Shown here in pieces: positions 46,762 through 59,400 of a stretch of DNA of 64,000 bases. The notes beneath the pieces are model-generated. The model saw only the letters and a program-made list of their open reading frames with translations, ran no database searches and had not been told where the DNA came from. Both the position numbers and the translations under genes were made by a program. The first letter of the stretch is position 1, and every line of letters starts with the position of its first letter. Source of the stretch: Ciona intestinalis (lineage: Eukaryota; Chordata; Ascidiacea; Phlebobranchia; Cionidae); NCBI RefSeq assembly GCF_000224145.3, contig NC_020172.2, positions 5,535,350 through 5,599,349 on the forward strand. Reading direction: 5' to 3'.

Positions 46762-47131
46762 TATCACAAGTGATGACGTAATAAACAAAACATCTTAATA
46801 GCGATTGATGAAATTTCCTAAAGAAACAATAATTCGTGAATTTAATTTAAACAGCGTAAGATAGTTTTGTGGGGATTCCACTTTCTAAAATGGACGAATG
46901 AAGTTTTGAGGCTCTGGGTTCGATTCTCGGTCTTAGTACCACTACATAATAATTCTCCTTTGGCCTTGTAATACAGTAGGGTGGGGGAAGATGGGACACC
47001 TTCAGCACATAATATCTAAATATCCTGATCGTGTTTTAAACAATTATCAACGGTCTATGGGAGTCGTGAGAATACGCGGTTNNNNNNNNNNNNNNNNNNN
47101 NNNNNNNNNNNNNNNNNNNNNNNNNNNNNNN
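46762..47131. other. BARX-ORC3 interval with truncated MITE and gap
   Basis: A decayed SINE head (GGCTCTGGGTTCGATTCTCG, about 46905-46950), then a MITE from about 46975 (AGTAGGGTGGGGGAAGATGG) cut at 47081 by 50 N (47082-47131). The promoter and 5' end of ORC3 are hidden here. Confidence 0.8.
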
Positions 47132-49102
47132 GAGATCGAAAACCGTGTGGATGAGGTTCATGGGGAACTGAAAGAAGGTTTATTTAACGGGTTGCTTTCA
47201 TTTGTGGAGAACGCCCACTCTGTAAATCATGGCAACCGGATCCAGATTCCCACGGCTGCGTTGGTGACCGGGGTAAACATTCCTGATCACTCAGAGTTGT
47301 TTAGCTCGTTGAAAAGTAAAGTTACAACGAATGTTTCGCCCCATGTTGTCCTGCTGCATTCTAAGCAATGCCTAACAATGAAATCAATGATGAAAGTTGT
47401 CAGTAGGCAGTTGATTGCTAAAGTAGATGACACAGAGACCCAAAGTGAGGGTGAAAATGAAGATGACGCAGATTTAGAATACATGAAGAAAAAGTTCTCC
47501 GCAGTTACCATGACAATGGTTCGAAAATGGTACGAAAAACAACTTAAACCGACCCAGTCTTCACCAAGTAAGAAGAAACAGCCAAAACTTAGCGTTATTA
47601 CCCGAAAACCAATTGTAATAATATTCCAAGACCTTGAAATGTTCAATCCCAACATTTTGATTGACTTTATATTAATGTGTAGTTTTCACTCCCCATTTTT
47701 ACCGTTTGTATTAATACTCGGTATCGCCACCTCATGGCTTGACGTCTCACAACGGCTCCTCCCACATTCTGCATCCATTCACCTCGCTGTGAGGAAGTTC
47801 CTCGCTCCTACTTCTTCCTCCCATCTCGCTCTCATTATGGACCGTATCCTCCTCAACTCGGATCTTCCGTTCAAGCTCAGCGGAAGATCATTACAGCTTC
47901 TCTTGGATGTTTTCCTCTGCAACGATTTCTCGATCTTAAACTTCCTTCACAGTTTAAGGTACTGTGTTTTAAAACATTTCCAAAACCAGCCCGCGAGTGT
48001 TTTATGTTCGTTGTCGCCAGACAAGCTCGCATCGATTGTCGCAAAACTTACGAAAAGTGAACTAAACTCTCTACGAAACGTAGCCTCAGTGAAACAGTTT
48101 ATATCAAATGAATCTAACTTGAGCCTCAGCAAAGACTCAAACTTTAGGAAAGAAGTTCTTCAATGGATAAAAGGTTTACGGATATATTTTGAAGTTTATT
48201 TTCCTGTATTGCGTTCCCTCCATGCGTTAACAATGGTATTCACACACCACCCAATGGGGAAACAACTACGAGAAGTTTTCTGTCTTTGCTATAAATCTGG
48301 CGTGGAAAATAACGATGGTTTTAAACAGACATTACTACTGTTAAAAGTGACATCAAAGGACCAATTAATGGAGGTTCTTCAAAGCTGTATTATTGCTCTT
48401 GTTGGGGGAAAATATTCAGAAAACGTAGACACACAATTTCATCCGTTAACTGCTGTTGAAAAGTTCCGAAATTTCATTTTAGAGTTGGAAAATTTGAATG
48501 ATACTGCCGCAGAAGAAGAAGGGACAGAAGAGATTGAAAACGAGCCTTTAGAAACCGTTAAATATGCTTACCAACTACAGGAAAGAATAAGGAATAGATC
48601 CAAGCAGAAAAAAAGGAACAAAATGACAAAATTTGAAAAACTGCAAGAAGCAATTATAAATTATCTCAAAGGTTTTTTTGAGTTTAATCTCAGACCAGTG
48701 GTGGCTTTGCCTTTGCATGAAGCATTTTACTTTGACGATACAATGACAATCAAACAACATAAAATGGCTGCTCCGAGGTTCGCCATACAGAAAGCACTAT
48801 CAGATCCCGGGCATTACCTCAACTTACAATCTATAAGTGAAGACATAGCTACACCAGAGATGCCGGATATATGTATAGCTTATAAACTGCACACTGAGTC
48901 AGCTAGCATTATAAACCTATACGACTGGATGACGGCCTTTCACACAATTGTGCATTCTAGTGAAGAAACTTGTTCAGAAATCGACGAAATTACCCAAGCC
49001 AGATTTATAAGAGCTGTGTCAGAACTTCAATTACTTGGTTTTATTAAACCAACGAAGCGTAAAACTGATCACGTACAGCGGTTAACCTGGTGCCATGGTT
49101 GA
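47132..49102 (+). CDS. ORC3: Origin recognition complex subunit 3 (5' end in gap)
   Basis: A subunit of ORC, which marks replication origins and loads MCM in the nucleus. One open frame of 656 residues plus stop from the gap edge; human ORC3 is 711 residues, so roughly the first 55-60 are missing. Matches in order: IQIPTAALVTGVNIPDHSEL, VVLLHSKQCLTMKSMMK, an acidic linker, IVIIFQDLEMFNPNILIDF, LILGIATSWLDVSQRLLPHS, PFKLSGRSLQLLLDVFLCND, QPASVLCSL, QTKFE-like KMTKFEKLQEAIINYLKG, PLHEAFYFDD, PDICIAYKLHTESASIINLY and the conserved end ARFIRAVSELQLLGFIKPTK, TDHVQRLTW. A coding region this long without introns is unusual beside the 21-exon HECTD2. The open frame also reads leftward through the MITE by chance; that part is not ORC3. 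AATAAA at 49272. Confidence 0.95.
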   Translation, partial: EIENRVDEVHGELKEGLFNGLLSFVENAHSVNHGNRIQIPTAALVTGVNIPDHSELFSSLKSKVTTNVSPHVVLLHSKQCLTMKSMMKVVSRQLIAKVDDTETQSEGENEDDADLEYMKKKFSAVTMTMVRKWYEKQLKPTQSSPSKKKQPKLSVITRKPIVIIFQDLEMFNPNILIDFILMCSFHSPFLPFVLILGIATSWLDVSQRLLPHSASIHLAVRKFLAPTSSSHLALIMDRILLNSDLPFKLSGRSLQLLLDVFLCNDFSILNFLHSLRYCVLKHFQNQPASVLCSLSPDKLASIVAKLTKSELNSLRNVASVKQFISNESNLSLSKDSNFRKEVLQWIKGLRIYFEVYFPVLRSLHALTMVFTHHPMGKQLREVFCLCYKSGVENNDGFKQTLLLLKVTSKDQLMEVLQSCIIALVGGKYSENVDTQFHPLTAVEKFRNFILELENLNDTAAEEEGTEEIENEPLETVKYAYQLQERIRNRSKQKKRNKMTKFEKLQEAIINYLKGFFEFNLRPVVALPLHEAFYFDDTMTIKQHKMAAPRFAIQKALSDPGHYLNLQSISEDIATPEMPDICIAYKLHTESASIINLYDWMTAFHTIVHSSEETCSEIDEITQARFIRAVSELQLLGFIKPTKRKTDHVQRLTWCHG

Positions 49103-49430
49103 GTCTGTGATGTCATAATGAACTAATATAGGTCATAGTTTGTATTTTAAAAAGAAAAATGTATATTTGGAGCAAAATGTATGTAGTGCCATTTGTTTTG
49201 TAGATTGTAGTTATGAGTAAAACATGACCCTTATAAAGGTCATTGTTGATATATTTGGAATTTCCAAGTAAAATAAATATTTTAAAATTATTTTAAAAAT
49301 TTAGCCATAAAGTGTTTTTTTTTGGAATATAAGGTTTAAAAATTGTGTTTAAAATTGTACAGTTGTCATAATTTTTATCCATTACTGTTAGTCTGATATC
49401 TGAAGTTAAACATAGAATAATTGTTACCCC

Positions 49431-50087
49431 AGGGATGGCATTCTCCGCTACTAACTAAAGTTAGTCGGTCGCGGTTACTACTGGTTAGAAATTTAGGGAT
49501 GCACATTACAGAATAATTAGGTATTCTAGGATATCCTAGAATACTTTATTTCGAATCTAGAATTCCGAATCTAGAATTTCGAATCTTTTTATATTTATAG
49601 GAAAAAATAATTTTACCCACATAAGTCAGTTTAAAGACTCTTTCATAGCAGCCTTGTTGGATCATGAGCTGTAAAATGATCAAAAATTGTACTATTGGGT
49701 AGTTTTTGCGTCATAAAACGTATAGCAGGCTATGAAAAGACGTTACGAAACGTTTACTCTCGAAAGTCCCACAAATACGAAATTTTTTTTTTTTTAATTT
49801 ATAAGTTTCAAAAAATGATAATATAGTTTATGAGAAGACGTGTAATGACGTCATTAAACAGAATACCGAATCCCGTAATTAGATTCGAATATAAAAGGAT
49901 TCGAATCTCACGGATTCGTAATTCTGTAATGTGCATCCCTACTACTGGTTACCGCGTTTTTTTAATCGACCGATTAACTTTCTTTGCATTACTTATTGTA
50001 GAAGATAGACAATCGATTCTGGCAACTTTTTTTAGTCGGTCGATTTAAGCGGCGACTGGTTTAGTTGGTAGCTGAGAATGCCATCCA
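49431..50087. mobile_element. hAT-like MITE (outer of two nested elements)
   Basis: Left end GGGATGGCATTCTCCGCTAC and CTAACTAAAG; right end CTGGTTTAGTTGGTAGCTGA and GAATGCCATCC, an inverted repeat of about 28 bp with a few mismatches. Its interior is interrupted by the element at 49494-49941. No transposase. Confidence 0.7.
49494..49941. mobile_element. hAT-like MITE (inner element)
   Basis: TAGGGATGCACATTACAGAA at the left and TTCTGTAATGTGCATCCCTA at the right are exact reverse complements. CTACTGGTTA occurs at 49478-49487 and again at 49942-49951, consistent with a duplicated target of about 8-10 bp. The inside is palindromic and rich in GAATCTAGAATTCCGAATC and GATTCGAAT words. It inserted after the outer element. 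Confidence 0.7.
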
Positions 50088-50414
50088 AGGCTCCAGCTGA
50101 TTATTTACCTAAAAGTTTGTTAATATTTCTTTATATTTTCCAAACTTTTTCCTCACATTGCTTCCACCAACTACTGCCATTTATTTAAAGTTCATTTTAT
50201 AAAAAACCTCCAAGGTCTTTTGGTTAAGTTGGGTAAAATGAGGCAATAATCTATTTTTAGCCACTACTGTGGCAGAAAGTAAAACATTGAATAAATGTTG
50301 TTCTGTGCGCATAGCTACGACTGCCATTTATTTAATGTTCATTTTATAAAAAACTCAGGTCTTTTGGTTAAGTTGGGTTAAAAACGAGACTAAATTTAAA
50401 TGGAGTAATACACA

Positions 50415-53400
50415 ATGTACTCTTCGGGGCTTCCCCTTACCCCATCCAAGCCCCGACCACCTTCTCGAGGAACCCCAACAAGAGGGACTCCCCCCCACGA
50501 ACCCCGTCAAACCAATCGGCCCCAAAAGTTGCCCCCAATAAGAAAGAAATCTTCAGGGGTAAGTTGGGACATTGTATAGCGTGATCAAATTGTTTGTAGA
50601 CTGGTTCTTATAGAACAGAATCTTGGGAAAGTTGGTACACTCTCTACATTGTATAGGACTTTAGGGTGATCTAATTGTTTGTGAATAAAATGTCCCCTTT
50701 TATACAGTTAAACCCCCTGTTTATGCAGTTAAACCAAAATGAAACATATTTTATACAGTTAAACCAGGTGGTGTAGGCGACACAAGTCGCAATGATTTAC
50801 AAATATCACTTGCTAAAGTTGCTATGACTTCTTTATTGCTAAAGTAACTTTGTAAACTGATAACTTTGCTCAATATGTCCTTGATGTATTATACCATTAC
50901 TCAGCAGAAATCCCAAGTTGACCATAGAGATAATAAACATAATGAGTCGTCAAAATCAGGCAACGCAAATCCAGAAGGTGAAAAATGAAATATATTGTTT
51001 AAACTTGGGTTGTAGTTTTATTATTAATTACTATTTCTATTTGTTGTTTTGATATCAACAATTAAACTGTCCCCTTAATGAAATGTTGCTTTCCTATTTA
51101 TATGAAGTTAAAATTATTATAAATACAATCGCCTTTACAATTTTTGTTGAATTATAAAAAATGCCAGAAAATCTCTTTCAGAATTAAGGTGGCTGTACAC
51201 AGTATCCGGAATTCGTCCGTTTTGTCCAGATTTCGCTGCCGCATGCGGAACTCGGTAATGGGTTTGCATACGACTTCGCATGCGAATTCATTGCATGTCG
51301 GATACTGTGTACAGCCACCTTAAGGCTTCAAAATGTTGATTCTTAAAACAATAAACTGCCAGAAGAGCTATTAGGCTTTAACATGTCTGGCAACAACAGC
51401 AAAGCTTTATGTTAAATGACTTGTAATAAATTCCGCGAATCTGACCCTGATCTGATGTACATGTAGTTGAACAATTCTAGTATAGTGAAATGCAGTAAGG
51501 ATCCGGTGCTACGAAAACGTAACCAACAAAAATCAAGTCCAACCACTAGTAGTAATTGAGAAATATATTTCGCCTAAATGGCATCGTCAGTCTCTTATTC
51601 AAATAGAAACAATTCTTATATAGTGGGGTGGGGGAAGATGGGACACCTTTTCATTCTATTTTCTCGTCCCATTTGGTAGTAAACAAAGAACATTTAAAGA
51701 ATTATAAAACCGTATTACCAGGACTCCTATAGGCCGTTGTAAAATGTTTAAAACCTGTTCAGGACATTTGGATATCACGTGTTAAAGGTGTCCTATCTTC
51801 CCCCATCCTACTACATGTTAAAGTATTTATTTCATTATATCTTCTTCAAGGAGCTGTTCCCACCATTGAAACGACCGATGACGAAACTTCTTCTTCTAAA
51901 CTAGGGGAAGATCTGTTTTTAAGTGAAGACCCACCCAGACCGAGGTATTGAATGTATTAGTGGGGAGAAGACACGACACCTTTAACACATAATGTCTAAA
52001 TATTCTGATCGTGTTTTAAACAAATAACAACAGTCTATGGAAGTCATGAGGATACGGTTTTATAATTCTTTGAATGTTCTTTGTTTACTACCAAATGAGA
52101 CCTACATCTGAAGTCTCAGGCATTCACAAACCTTCTCCACTTTCTAATGTAAACTATTATCATTGAAATCTTATATATTCCATAGAAATCCATTCAACGA
52201 TTTGGTCCACCCCATCACCCCCCCTTCCATGTGTGGGGACGCATCACTGGGTGGCGCTGAAGGGCTAAAACGACCTCGAATAAACCCCAATAATTTACAT
52301 GGAATACAGGTGATGTTTTTATATCAGTATATCATTATTTAGTCCAAGTTTCAAAATAGAAGTTTCATTTATATATGGACCTGTTTGTTCCCCAATAATT
52401 TACATGAAGTACAGGTCATAGTAACTTTTGAACTCTATTGTATATTAATAGGAATTTTTTACGCTTTATATTGATATATTATTATTTATCCCAAATTTCA
52501 AAACAGAAGTATAGTAGGGTGGGGGAAGATGGGACACCTGTTCATTCTATTTTCTCTTCCAATTTGGTAGTAAGCAAAAAACATTCAAAGAATTAGAAAA
52601 CCGTATGTTTACAACTCCCATAGATCGTTGTTAATTTTTTAAAACAAGATTAGGATATTTGGATACTATATGTGCTAAAGGTGTCCCATCTTCCCCCACC
52701 GTACTATATCATGTATATGTGTACCTGTTTTGCTGTTTGTTCCCCAATAATTTACACGGAATACAAGTAACGAATGTTCTACATTATATTATATATTACT
52801 GTTTATTCCAACCACAAGTTTCATGTATTTATATAATAGGATATATATATATATACTTTTTTCTCGTTGTTTCTTTTATTATTTAAAAAAATCTTTCCAC
52901 TAATTGTTAAACATAAGTTTATGTATAATATGTTTTCCTTGTTTGTCTTTAATAATTTAAAAAATAATGCTGTCTCCACGGCAAAGTATCTGGTTTAATC
53001 TGCAACGTTCCTGCTACAATCTCAATCTTCTGTTTGTGGGTTTTTCAAAATTTAAACCTTCTGTTTGTGGGGTCTTTCCAGGCATCGAAATCGCAGGAAT
53101 TCACCCCCCAGGACCCCTCGTCACCAAGCACTCGTATAACATGTAGAAGCGCTGGGGATATGAGGAAAACATTGAGGGAAAGTGAAGACAGAAAACCCTT
53201 TGTTGTGTTCGGGATCAAACAATTCAGGTAAAGGTTGCTCGTATTTTCGTTTAATGTTTAACAATTAAGACAGCTGTGTTATGTATATATGAGGTCAAAC
53301 AAATCAAGGAATGGTAACTTGTATTTTCTTTTACTTTTAAAAGTTGAAGGCAATGATGTCATATATACATTGTGTCATTATTGTTATTTGTAATATATAT

Positions 53401-56400
53401 TTGTAGTCAAACAGTTCAGTTATTTTTGTTTCGATTATTAGAAAGAATAAATGAATGTAACTTGCTTTATTCTTGCTGGAAAACAACAGTCGTTATAACT
53501 CGGGTAAAGTAATTTGAAACAGGAATGACAGATTTAGAACACCTGTTTTAAGTCTAAAATGGCTGTCACTATAGATTTTGCTTCCATCTTTTTTGTTTAG
53601 TTTTTTTTATTTTTTTTTATTCTTAGTAAGACAATTGTGTCATAAATGGGCTCTAATGTTGTATTGAATCTGACCAAAAAATTTCTGTTTCTTTCTTAGA
53701 CATGAATTGGACAAATGGAAGAAAACAAAGAAAGTTTACAAACTACAAGAATTCTATCGAGCTGTATTTGATTCGTTTGAATCCATCAATGAAACATTCA
53801 AGAAAAACAGGTGATGGTTCGCCAATGTTTTGTGCGCCTTTCTTTTTTTACGAAATGCGTTAAATTTATTTTTGTTCTAGCATGTAATAAAGACTAGGTG
53901 AGGGTTTGTGGGGCCAATGTTTTATGGGTAACGTTTTCTTTTAGTTTTGCTTCTTAGGTTTAACAGCCGCCGATTTTTTAGAAATGCGTTTTAATTTAGT
54001 TTTTATCGTGTTATAATGGCAAAATGAAATATAGACTGTTATCTTCCTGTTAATTGGCTTGGGAACCAGGCACAACTTATGCAAGATATATTTAAATATA
54101 GTATATATAGACCTTTTGGTTCTTCTGATAGAGTTAAACCTTAATGAAGTCTTGCCAAATGGCAACCAAAATATTGGAATTAAATTAACATTTTTTACCA
54201 TAGAAACCAAAAACCTTACATTATGCCTGGTAGCAACAGAAGTAACAGAATATTAAAATATGATTTCAATCTTTCAATGTAAAAGTCCCACTTAATCCTC
54301 ACTGTTGTAGCTACTCAAACACTTAATGCTTCCCCCTGTAAGTGGTGGTTATACTTAAGTGTTTATTGCCCCATTATCTCAACATTTTGAAACTTAAAAA
54401 GGGGAATTCTGTTTGAAGTCTGCTGTTACGTGCTCTGCTTGCTTATTCTGAGTTATATAATGTTATCAAAGTTACAATCATGTGTATTGATTAGCATTAT
54501 AGTAATGCGGGGTAATATGGGACAATACTTATAGTGGCGTGGGGTAATACAGGATTATTATTATAGTAATGTGGGGTGATATGTGACATATTTAGCACCT
54601 AATATCCAAATATCCTGATCGTGTTTTAAACAATTATTTCGATCTATGGGAGTCGTGAAGATGCTGTTTTACAATTCTTTGAATGTTCTTTGTTTACTAC
54701 CAAATAGGACGAGAAAAAAAATGAAAAGGTGTCCCTTTTTCCCTACCCTACTATTTAGAAAAAAAAAAAGCCGTTAAAATAACATACAAACTTCCATAAA
54801 ACAGCGTTCCAAGCTGCAGGTCACGCAATGGGCGAAGTTCGAGGTGGGTGAAGCGTGACCGGATACCGGACCCGTGTTTGCAACACAAGTTTGTGGGGTT
54901 GGTGTATGAGGTGCTGACGCTAATGGTAAGTTTGTGGGGGGCATGTATGAGGTGCTAACGTTAATAGTAAGTTTGTGGGGGTGTGTAAACGGTTTGTATT
55001 GTATATGGGTGAGGCCCTATAATGAGGCACGCCATGGGACCTGGAATTTAGGCCAGAGTTGAATCATTACCCCAACATTGTATATGCACATTCTATTTTA
55101 TGTTGGTGAGGTATATCCCAGCAAACGGTGTGGTACAAGTTAAATGTGCCAAAGGGTACGCAGGGTTGTATAAAGACACTGTGTGTGTGAAGTGATCTAT
55201 TCTGAACAAGTTAAGTCCTGGTCAAACTATGTTTGAATTTATTTACACATTTAGTAATGAATACGTTGTGTTTATGTGAATGAAATGAATGTTTCTGTTT
55301 ATGATGTCATAATCATGTACAATCAAGGTGTAAACAATGGGATTTATTCAAAATAAACACTATTGTTCCAAACAATTAATATCATTCAATCCATTGTTAA
55401 CTTTATAATGGCCATTATTACAGTTGTCTTACCCATTGTTATTCTTATAATGGGTATTATAACAACACAAATTTCATTGTTAATAGTACTTAAGTTGGGC
55501 AGGATTAGGAATAAATGAGAATTGCCACTTTATGTAACTTGAGTCTATTGTATTGCTGGCTCTTGGGAGGTTTCTTTGTTTAGTAAGTTTTACAATGAAA
55601 ACATATTGTGACCTTTTGTTATTAAGGGCCACGGTACCGCGCCACGGTCTTTGGTACCATGCTATAATACATTGTGTTATTTATGTTTTATTTGATGAAT
55701 TGTACATTGAAAACATATTGTGGCCTTTGTTATGAGGACCATGGTATCATGCCATGGCATTACGGTACCATGCTGTACAGTATGTTACTGATAAAAATTG
55801 CGTAAGGTTAAACACATATAAACTTTAACACAACTATAGTAATATGTCAGTAATGCCGGAATAGTTATTTTAAAAACACATTAATTTTTTGTTAAGTTAA
55901 ATTCAATATACTTAAACTGTGGAAACAGATTATAAGCAACTCGTCTATGATGAATAAGCCATTATATTAAAAGCCCAGCCTACTAAATATTATAAATAAT
56001 ATATGTTCAAAAGCACACAGTCAAATCGGCAAGCCTGTTTTAATATCTTTATATTATCTACATTATAAGCATTGACATTGGTTCTGTTATAGTTATTATA
56101 TTATTATTGGCGCCAAACTCCTATAAACACAGGGGAGGCAGGGATAGTTAGACACACAATCCTGTGAAACAAATCCAACTTATTGGTTGGACTTATTGGA
56201 TGTTTCCTGATTAATGCAGTATAGAAATTTTTCGAGTTGTCCTGCCCACCCTGCCACCCCAGGTTTGGCGCCTATGAAAACATTGATATGTTTATTTAAT
56301 GTTATATTTATGTTAAGTTAATATTTTTCCAGCCACGCGAAGTACAGAAATTGGTCTTGAAAGGAATTGTCAATTGTCTTCTCAATGAATGGAAAAGGTG

Positions 56401-59400
56401 ATTATGACGTCATAAGGGCTATTATTATCAAATACATTATTCATGCTTTGGCTGGAGTACAATGAATATTTGAACTCAATTCTTTGAATACCATATTATA
56501 AACACCAACCTAGTTGTATTGTTGTAATAGACGATTAATTTTGTGAATTTATTACAAATTCTTCTGTCGACAATAAATAACTCAATTGGTAAAAAAGGTT
56601 AATTTCATTATACCAACGTTTTGTCTGCTATACAAATTATTAATGCAAAAGGACGTAAAATGAAAAATTAATAGGGTCACCAATAGTTCATAGGGTCACC
56701 AGTAGTTCATAGGGTCACCAATAGTTCATAGGGTCACCAGTAGTTCATTTATTAAAACAAATATGTTTCTCTACCTTTCATGGTTTGTGGCTCTTTCAGA
56801 GACACTTAACCCTGTGGCCCCCTGCCCTTTAACATATTTATATAAATTTAGTTGTAAGCGGTACGAGGTGTATGAAACAAAACACCTGTGTTATAACAAC
56901 TGATGTTGCCCCGCCATGCGAGGATAAATAAGTTACATTCATTCATACATTTATTCAAAGTTTAGATTGTATTTTTTATTAGTAATTTAGTTTTAATGCC
57001 TACTTTTACCAACACCAAAATAACCTTATCATTCCCACACAAAAACGTGTTATAGCAATTGTTGTTGCCCCACCCCTCCAGAATGATTAATGAATTATTA
57101 ATACATTCATTTTCAATAACCTTTAACCCCCTTATAACTAGTAAGCGGACACCAGGTGTATGAAACAGAACAACCGTGTTATAACGACTGTCGTTGCCCC
57201 GCCATGCAAGAATAAATAAGTTACACACGTGGTAACTTGTAAGCAGGCACGAGGTGTATGAAACAGAACATCCGTGTTATAACAACTGTCTTTGTCCCAC
57301 CAAGTGAGGATAAATAAGTTACATTCTTTCATCTTTAACCCCCTTACAGCGCAAAGCAAGAAAGTGACCTTCGTGCTTACTTTATTTTGCTGCAAAACCC
57401 CTTGTTTACCCAAACCAACACGTATGGTGTGTTTGCTCATCTATTGAGACAAGTGGCTACATTCAATGAACATGACCAAACCCTGGTCACTCATTGGTTA
57501 AGAAGGTAAGCTGTTCTGGTTGGTTGTTTTACTCCCTAAGTTTTTGTAGGATTGTGGAAATACCCTTTCAGTAAAAATGTCACCGTCGGATTTACATCTT
57601 CTACAACCCTGAGTTTTGTAGAACATGCTGGTTTATGAGTAGTTTTCTTTGTTTGTTCTTTTAGTTACATAAAACAGACAAATTTTAACTTCTCCCATCG
57701 CTAAACAATGGCTCCTAACTTTTGGTGAGCAACACTGGGTGTATTTCCTTTGTTTGTTCTTGGGCATCATTTACCCTACAGCAACTACATAGCTTGCCTA
57801 ACAAACAAACAAGCAGACGAGTTTTAACTTGTAACATGGTTTAGTGCAGATGGTTTAGGTTTTTTAAGTAAAAGTTTGGGAATGAAATTTTTGTCATATA
57901 TATATTTATATGTGTATGGGTTGTCATGTTTGTATTAAACCTGATGAGAAAATCCGTGTTTTTCGTTTTATGTAATATTCAAAACAATAAATATTTTAAT
58001 TTTCAAAACTAATCTCCCTAAAACCACACCCCCTTTCAGATTGTCGACGCCCAGGTTTCGACCAATCATAGAGAGGATACATCAGTTCATACAACTCCGT
58101 TTATTTCCCGGCCAATCAGAATTACCTCCCATGTCTAACTGTGGTTGGTGGATTCCTTCTGCGGTCAAAGTGCTTTCAATGCTAAGTTAGTCGACTATAC
58201 TGGTTATTGTAAATACTTTGGTTGGCCCCATTTCTCTATGTGAACTAATATGTATATTAATTTGTTAAATGCTGCTGGATTTCACTTAAAAAAAAAAAAA
58301 GGTTTTGGTATTTTTTGTTACATCTATAGACTTGGACGGGCACGAAGTGTATGAAACAGAACACCTGTGTTGCCCCGCCATGCATTGATAGATAATTTAC
58401 ATTCTTTCATAAACCCCATATTTCACAACCCCAATTAACCTGATAGTGTATCATAACTTATTCAAAGCATTCATACCCATGTTATATGCCCATGACCCCC
58501 ATCTTCCCATGTTTAACCCCTCTACCCCACAGACAAAGCGAACGAGATGATAAAACCTCGCTTGGTTTCGTTCCGTGAGTTTTACAATCACAGCATCGAC
58601 CACATTGATGTCACTGCAGAGTATCGACAGTGGGAAAACCCCGCCTCACATTCAGGGTTGGTTGTTTCCATGGGAGTTGTGGGCTAACTATATATATATT
58701 GAGTGTTGGGTTATAGACCACTTTGGCTTAAATACAAAAAAAAAACACTTCGGCTTTAATCTCTCTTCTAAAATAACAACAAAACTACAATAATAAAGTA
58801 CGCAGCATAGGTGTTGGGGTAATGAGTCAACTCTGGCCTAAGTCTTATGTCCCCAAGCCTCGCTCTAGGTCCTCACTCATATGGAATAGAATGTTAAACA
58901 TTATGTTTGATACAGCATTTACATTCACTATCATTGCATTCCAGATTCACATTCTGTCAGTTCCCCTTTATCCTTAGTTTACTGGCCAAGTTAAAGATCT
59001 TACGTCGCGACCAGGAACGTGAGATGATTCGAACAGCACGCGATGAACTTGTCGAGTTCGTTAGGAGGTGTGTGATGTCATTGGTTGTGATGTCATTGGT
59101 TGTGATGTCATCAGTTGTGATGTCATCAGTTTTGGTGTCATTGGTTGCGATGGCCTTGGTTGCGATGTCATCAGTTTTGATGTCATTGGTTGTGATGTCA
59201 TCGGTTGTGATGTCATCAGTTTTTTTGTCATTGGTTGTGATGTCATCAGTTGTGATGTCATAGGTTGTGGTGTCATTGGTATTAATCATGCCATTACTTT
59301 GTACCAAATTATTAAATATTAAATTAATAAATTCTGTCTATTTATATATTTACCAACTCAATTAAACACATTACTTCATATGTTGCCAATTTTTATTACC

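Larger units (their letters stand above)
49103..50414. other. ORC3-HECTD2 interval
   Basis: ORC3 3' untranslated region to about 49290, then nested hAT-like elements (49431-50087). Next comes a short ~100-bp imperfect repeat (GCCATTTATTTAA, CATTTTATAAAAAAC, GGTCTTTTGGTTAAGTTGGG) seen twice at 50175-50240 and 50330-50390. Confidence 0.6.

Noticed and set aside
46991-47131. ORC3 reading frame extended left to 46991
   Set aside because: That part is MITE sequence followed by N. The frame is open by chance, and the real ORC3 start is hidden in the gap.
58957-59307. Asp/Thr-rich antisense repeat protein (TTDDITTND)
   Set aside because: Antisense translation of the 15-bp minisatellite and HECTD2 exon 12.
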